From positions 25,368,060-25,432,059 of the forward strand of contig OZ038529.1 in NCBI GenBank assembly GCA_964036665.1: a stretch of DNA of 64,000 bases. Direction: 5' to 3'. The translations under genes and the position numbers were made by a program. Below the pieces are notes generated by a model, which was not told where the DNA came from, ran no database searches, and was given only the letters and a program-made list of their open reading frames with translations. Position 1 is the first letter of the stretch; each line of letters opens with the position of its first letter. This stretch comes from Gordius sp. MW1. Lineage: Eukaryota; Nematomorpha; Gordioida; Gordea; Gordiidae. Below are positions 61,201 to 64,000 of this stretch, piece after piece.

Positions 61201-63245
61201 TCTTCCCACAGCGTACATAATATAGGTTCCAAACTTCAGTTTTTCCCCTGTCTATTATAATATAACTGACCTGAATTGCAAATTTTATTCTAGTACTTAA
61301 AATATTAAGAGTAGCTGTTAAAACTTTAAAAGTAAGATAAGTAATAATTTCAAAAAGATTTTTATAGGGAACTGTTAAAAAGTACATTTTTTAAAGTTAT
61401 ATTTTTAGTTTTAAAACATTAGCTAAATAAATTGTAACGAGTGAAAATGGATTTTTTTTATTTTAAACTTATCCTAGTTGTAAATTAGGAGTAATAACAA
61501 TCTAATACATTTATATTTAGATAATGAAATAATTTTCAAAAAAAAAATTTAAAAGTTTTATTTAAAAAATCGGGTCGGGCTTGAGTCGACCCTTAAATAA
61601 AAAGGTCTTTCGGGCTCGGGCACAATAAAAATTGAGAAGTCCGGGCAGCAGAAATTTCATTTTGTAGGGCTCTGTATATAACACTATATCGTGTTTTTTT
61701 TATTATATCCTATGGTTTTGCACTAAAATTAAGCATTTTAAGGCTTTCATACCTAATATTTAGAGAAATGTATATGCTCGTCTCACATCGCCTTAATCGA
61801 AGTTAACCATCATTTCATTTATACGCTAAAAATAAAATAGGAATTTGCGACTAATCTATGATTAGGCTAGTTAAATGATAATGATAACAAATGCCTTATT
61901 TAATATGGGATAATGTGTTTCATGATCTAGGACTAGTATTAAAAAGCTGCCCCTAGTTCTTGCTCTCCACCTAAAACGTTTCAAGATGGATCCGCTAGGG
62001 CAACCTAACAAATTCACCAAAGTTTCTTTCAAAGTCATATTCCCTCTCGAAATTCGTTTACCCGTCTCGGTAAAAACCCCACTTTATTTAACGCATTTTT
62101 TTAATTCGTTTAATATATTGGCGATTTTAATATATACTAAATTGACATGGTATGTGGGTTTTATTAGTTATCCCTATAATACATTGACCGTTGCAACGCA
62201 TTTTTTAATGGAATATTTCATTTTCATGGCCATTTCTCTCGAATTTATAATACAAGTTGCCAGGTATTGCTTAAGACTTTTTTGCTAGTAAACAAATGAT
62301 ATTTAAGATTGAGATATCAAGCATTATAAATTGGTAAGTTTAAATAAATTCTTATAGAATTATGGTCTTTGCGGCTTAGGCTCCGCCGTCGTTCGCTTAT
62401 TAATTAGCTCTGGCATTTTGTAGCCCTCCTCATTGCTGGTTGTTTTTGTGTTTGTCTCGTTTTGGAGCTGCTATGCAATTTGTGGGCTCACTTTGCATTT
62501 GTTTACTGTTACAGCCGACGGAAGGTGCGGAAGAGAGTCCGGTGTACGAGCTGGTCTCCATAATAGTACATTGCGGAACTGGACTAAATCGAGGTCATTA
62601 CATCAGCATAGTGAAATCACTCGGCAATTGGCTCCTCTTCGACGATGACGTTGTGGAGGTCAATCATAAAACAACGCTTATTATTAATCATGATAAATGA
62701 CCGACTCCGCCTATGTGTCTCATACTACTAAGCCTATGATTATATTTGGCGTATTTGATTGGGGGGGGGGGGCTCTGTACTTATCAGCCTCCTCTTGGTT
62801 AGGCGTAGCCAGGGTGTGACAGGGAAAGGCGGCTACCCCCCCCCTCTAAATTCAAACTTTTATTAAAAGTTTACATAATTATAGCTAAAATTTCCAAAAG
62901 TCATCATTTTGCCCTTCCCTAAATCATTGCCCCCCTCTCTAATTTCATCATCGGCTTAACCCATGCAGACTCGTCTTGACTCCCTTGTCTTTTTAATTCA
63001 ATGATAGTTTGGGGGGAGGGACAATGTCAATACTCTTAGGAGTGGGTGCGGGCCGTTTAGTATTAATAAAAGGTAGCGATATCGGGACGCATCCTCGAAA
63101 ATTAATATATAATTCTCTATGTTTCACACAGACGATAGATGAATCGGCAATACAAGAATATTTTGGGATATCCTCCGACAACCAAAAATCATCTGATACG
63201 GCCTACATCTTATTTTACCAAGCGGTGGAATGGCGATCTCTATGA
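58220..63245 (+). CDS. USP46: USP12/46-type ubiquitin carboxyl-terminal hydrolase (first exon missing)
   Basis: Cysteine deubiquitinase of the USP12/USP46 group, whose members act with WDR48 and WDR20. Exons: 58220-58306, 58428-58644, 58683-58763, 58822-58959, 59700-60043, 60275-60435, 61937-62069, 62515-62658, 63132-63245 (stop). The catalytic Cys box is split across the first two (YFGLVN / FGNTCYCNS). Also present: [14 protein letters not shown], zinc pairs CLNC and [13 protein letters not shown], catalytic His in [19 protein letters not shown] and AYILFYQ. The start codon must lie in an unseen upstream exon. The junction 60435/61937 gives HRS-IKKLP, two residues shorter than the family consensus, so a micro-exon or other acceptor is possible. 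Exon 59700-60043 adds an Ala/Gly/Pro-rich insertion of roughly 80 residues between the fingers and the preceding linker. Confidence 0.92.
60142..60239. mobile_element. Short CGTAGCC-family MITE
   Basis: CATGGGCCTAGCCAAGG at the left and TGCTGGCTAGACTCATG at the right; internal CCCTAAATCATTATTGCCCC and a C-run as in related copies. It lies in the intron after USP46 exon 59700-60043. Confidence 0.6.
60500..60655. mobile_element. Foldback MITE (GGCTGGG family)
   Basis: The left ATTGTAAAAACGGCTGGG with TTTTGTTGGTCCACC and right GGTCGACCAAACAAATCC with TTTTTACAAACG; internal CTAGAGGTCGACTAAG. Shorter than the 10471-10680 copy. Confidence 0.7.
60987..61674. mobile_element. Nonautonomous hAT element
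   Basis: The left end TAGAGCCCTATACGGGCC and right end TTTTGTAGGGCTCTG are inverted repeats, flanked by TATATAAT (60979-60986) and TATATAAC (61675-61682), 7 of 8 identical. Subterminal CGGGCTCGGGC repeats in both orientations; AT-rich core without frames. Inside the 1.5-kb USP46 intron. Confidence 0.82.
62466..62500 (+). repeat. ABC 5' module at a USP46 splice acceptor
   Basis: GAGCTGCTATGCAATTTGTG and GGCTCACTTTGCATTTG match the ABC 5' module (GCTATGCAATTTATGGGCTC, GCTTTTTG) directly upstream of the acceptor CTGTTACAG of exon 62515-62658. Confidence 0.6.
62801..62966. mobile_element. CGTAGCC-family MITE in the last USP46 intron
   Basis: AGGCGTAGCCAGGGTG at the left and CGGCTTAACCCATG at the right; G-rich then C-rich border with CCCTAAATCATTGCCCCCC near the right end as in sister copies. 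Confidence 0.6.
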
Positions 63246-63269
63246 CAATCTCACTCACCCATATCATCT

Positions 63270-63476
63270 TTACTTCTCCCGGGATTTTTGATAGGCTTTA
63301 ACAACCATGGACTTGATGGTATTATTATCATTCTGCAACTTGGTACCCAAATGTATAAAGCCCTTATTACATTGAGAAAGGATTATTGAAGGGGTGCCGA
63401 TCCCTATTTTTATATGTGTATGGAGACCGAATAATTTTTTAATATAGTATTTGCCTCCTTCCTCGTTCTCACTCAC
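63270..63476 (-). CDS. Putative 3' exon of an unknown minus-strand gene
   Basis: A minus-strand frame ends in TAA at 63270 and translates, after a possible acceptor near 63405, to GTPSIILSQCNKGF, IHLGTKLQNDNNTIKSMVV and KAYQKSREK. The sequence has the balance of a real protein and the stop is 24 bases from the convergent USP46 stop. Upstream exons would lie toward or beyond the right edge. Family not recognised. Confidence 0.35.
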   Translation of the reverse strand: MSENEEGGKYYIKKLFGLHTHIKIGIGTPSIILSQCNKGFIHLGTKLQNDNNTIKSMVVKAYQKSREK

Positions 63477-64000
63477 TTATATTTCACGGCATTAGTCCGC
63501 TACGAATATTTAAACCTATAGGAAGTTGCTGTAAACTTTTTCATTACTTCACCAGCTTTCCATGAATGTTTTGGCGAGATTACTAAAACTCGGACTCTAT
63601 AAGCGAGCGGAGGCAGTCTATCATCTAGTCTATGGCTTAAATCAACCCCGAGCCGTATTACCCGTTGCCAAATAAATCTCGCGCGTTGTGCTCAAAACGG
63701 TGAATCACATTTGGAATTTTCTGACTCCCCTAACCCGGCTACCCTCCTTTGCTGTGATACGGCGCAAAAGAAATTAGCAAGCCTTCTTTTTTACCGCACC
63801 CCAATAAATTTACAAATTCTACATTTATACACACACACACACGCCTATATAAATTATAACCTTCAGTCTGACGAGTATATTTATATAATTTAGTTTTTAC
63901 TCGGTTTACGTGATTTGTACATAATCGACTTCGCAGTGCAACGCTGTTTATCATACAACTTGTTTACCCGGCGACCATATTATTTATTGATTTGACCAGC
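63477..64000. other. GC-richer right edge, coding status unresolved
   Basis: 63550-63790 has near-balanced composition and open stretches on both strands (minus: IPNVIHRFEHNARDLFGNG before a GT; plus: ARLLKLGLYKRAEAVYHLV). Either could be an exon; no protein family is recognised. A short CA repeat lies near 63828-63841. Confidence 0.3.

Overview
This window is nuclear DNA from an animal, AT-rich and crowded with transposons. The basis is spliced genes with GT-AG introns (36 bp to about 4 kb), a metazoan gene set (tandem trypsin-like proteases, a secreted Ig-type protein, RTCB, an M1 aminopeptidase, a USP12/46 deubiquitinase), and hAT, Helitron, RTE-type LINE and PIF/Harbinger-like debris. Nothing in the sequence fixes the lineage. 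No bacterial, organellar or viral genes were seen.

Layout. 1-5.7 kb: repeats and a dead LINE. 5.8-21.1 kb (minus): three tandem trypsin-like genes with identical 3' exon sizes (163, 103, 146, 156 bp) and phases; their introns and spacers hold a 2.3 kb hAT element, foldback elements and one copy of a roughly 2 kb repeat named 'element ABC' here. 22-27.7 kb: two more element ABC copies around the last exon of a cysteine-rich single-pass membrane protein (25.3-25.8 kb, minus). 27.8-34.1 kb (minus): an eight-exon gene for a secreted protein with Ig-like segments; its last intron is almost filled by a giant foldback element that itself carries an 8-bp-TSD hAT insertion. 34.9-37.3 kb (plus): a three-exon gene of unknown function with a C-terminal membrane segment, divergent from the Ig gene and convergent with the next. 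37.6-42.8 kb (minus): complete 14-exon RTCB (505 codons, catalytic residues present). 45.7-52.6 kb (minus): M1 aminopeptidase with a Helitron in a 2.7 kb intron. 53.6-56.4 kb: RTE-type LINE split by a hAT element. 58.2-63.2 kb (plus): USP12/46-type deubiquitinase lacking only its first exon. After 63.2 kb: a possible 3' exon of another minus-strand gene.

The genes do not form a pathway. The reading frames were joined by hand: intron phases agree across all exons of RTCB, the Ig gene, the aminopeptidase, the three proteases and the unknown plus-strand gene, so these models are well supported although no transcript was available. In USP46 one junction is uncertain.

The most unusual non-genic signal is the element ABC family. 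It starts with a short palindrome (AATTGCTATGCAATT) and a GTCC microsatellite, contains repeated small hairpins and tRNA T-arm-like motifs (GGTTCGAATCCCGG), and ends in a GC-rich hairpin whose two arms change together between copies. Its 5' module recurs beside splice sites of three different genes.
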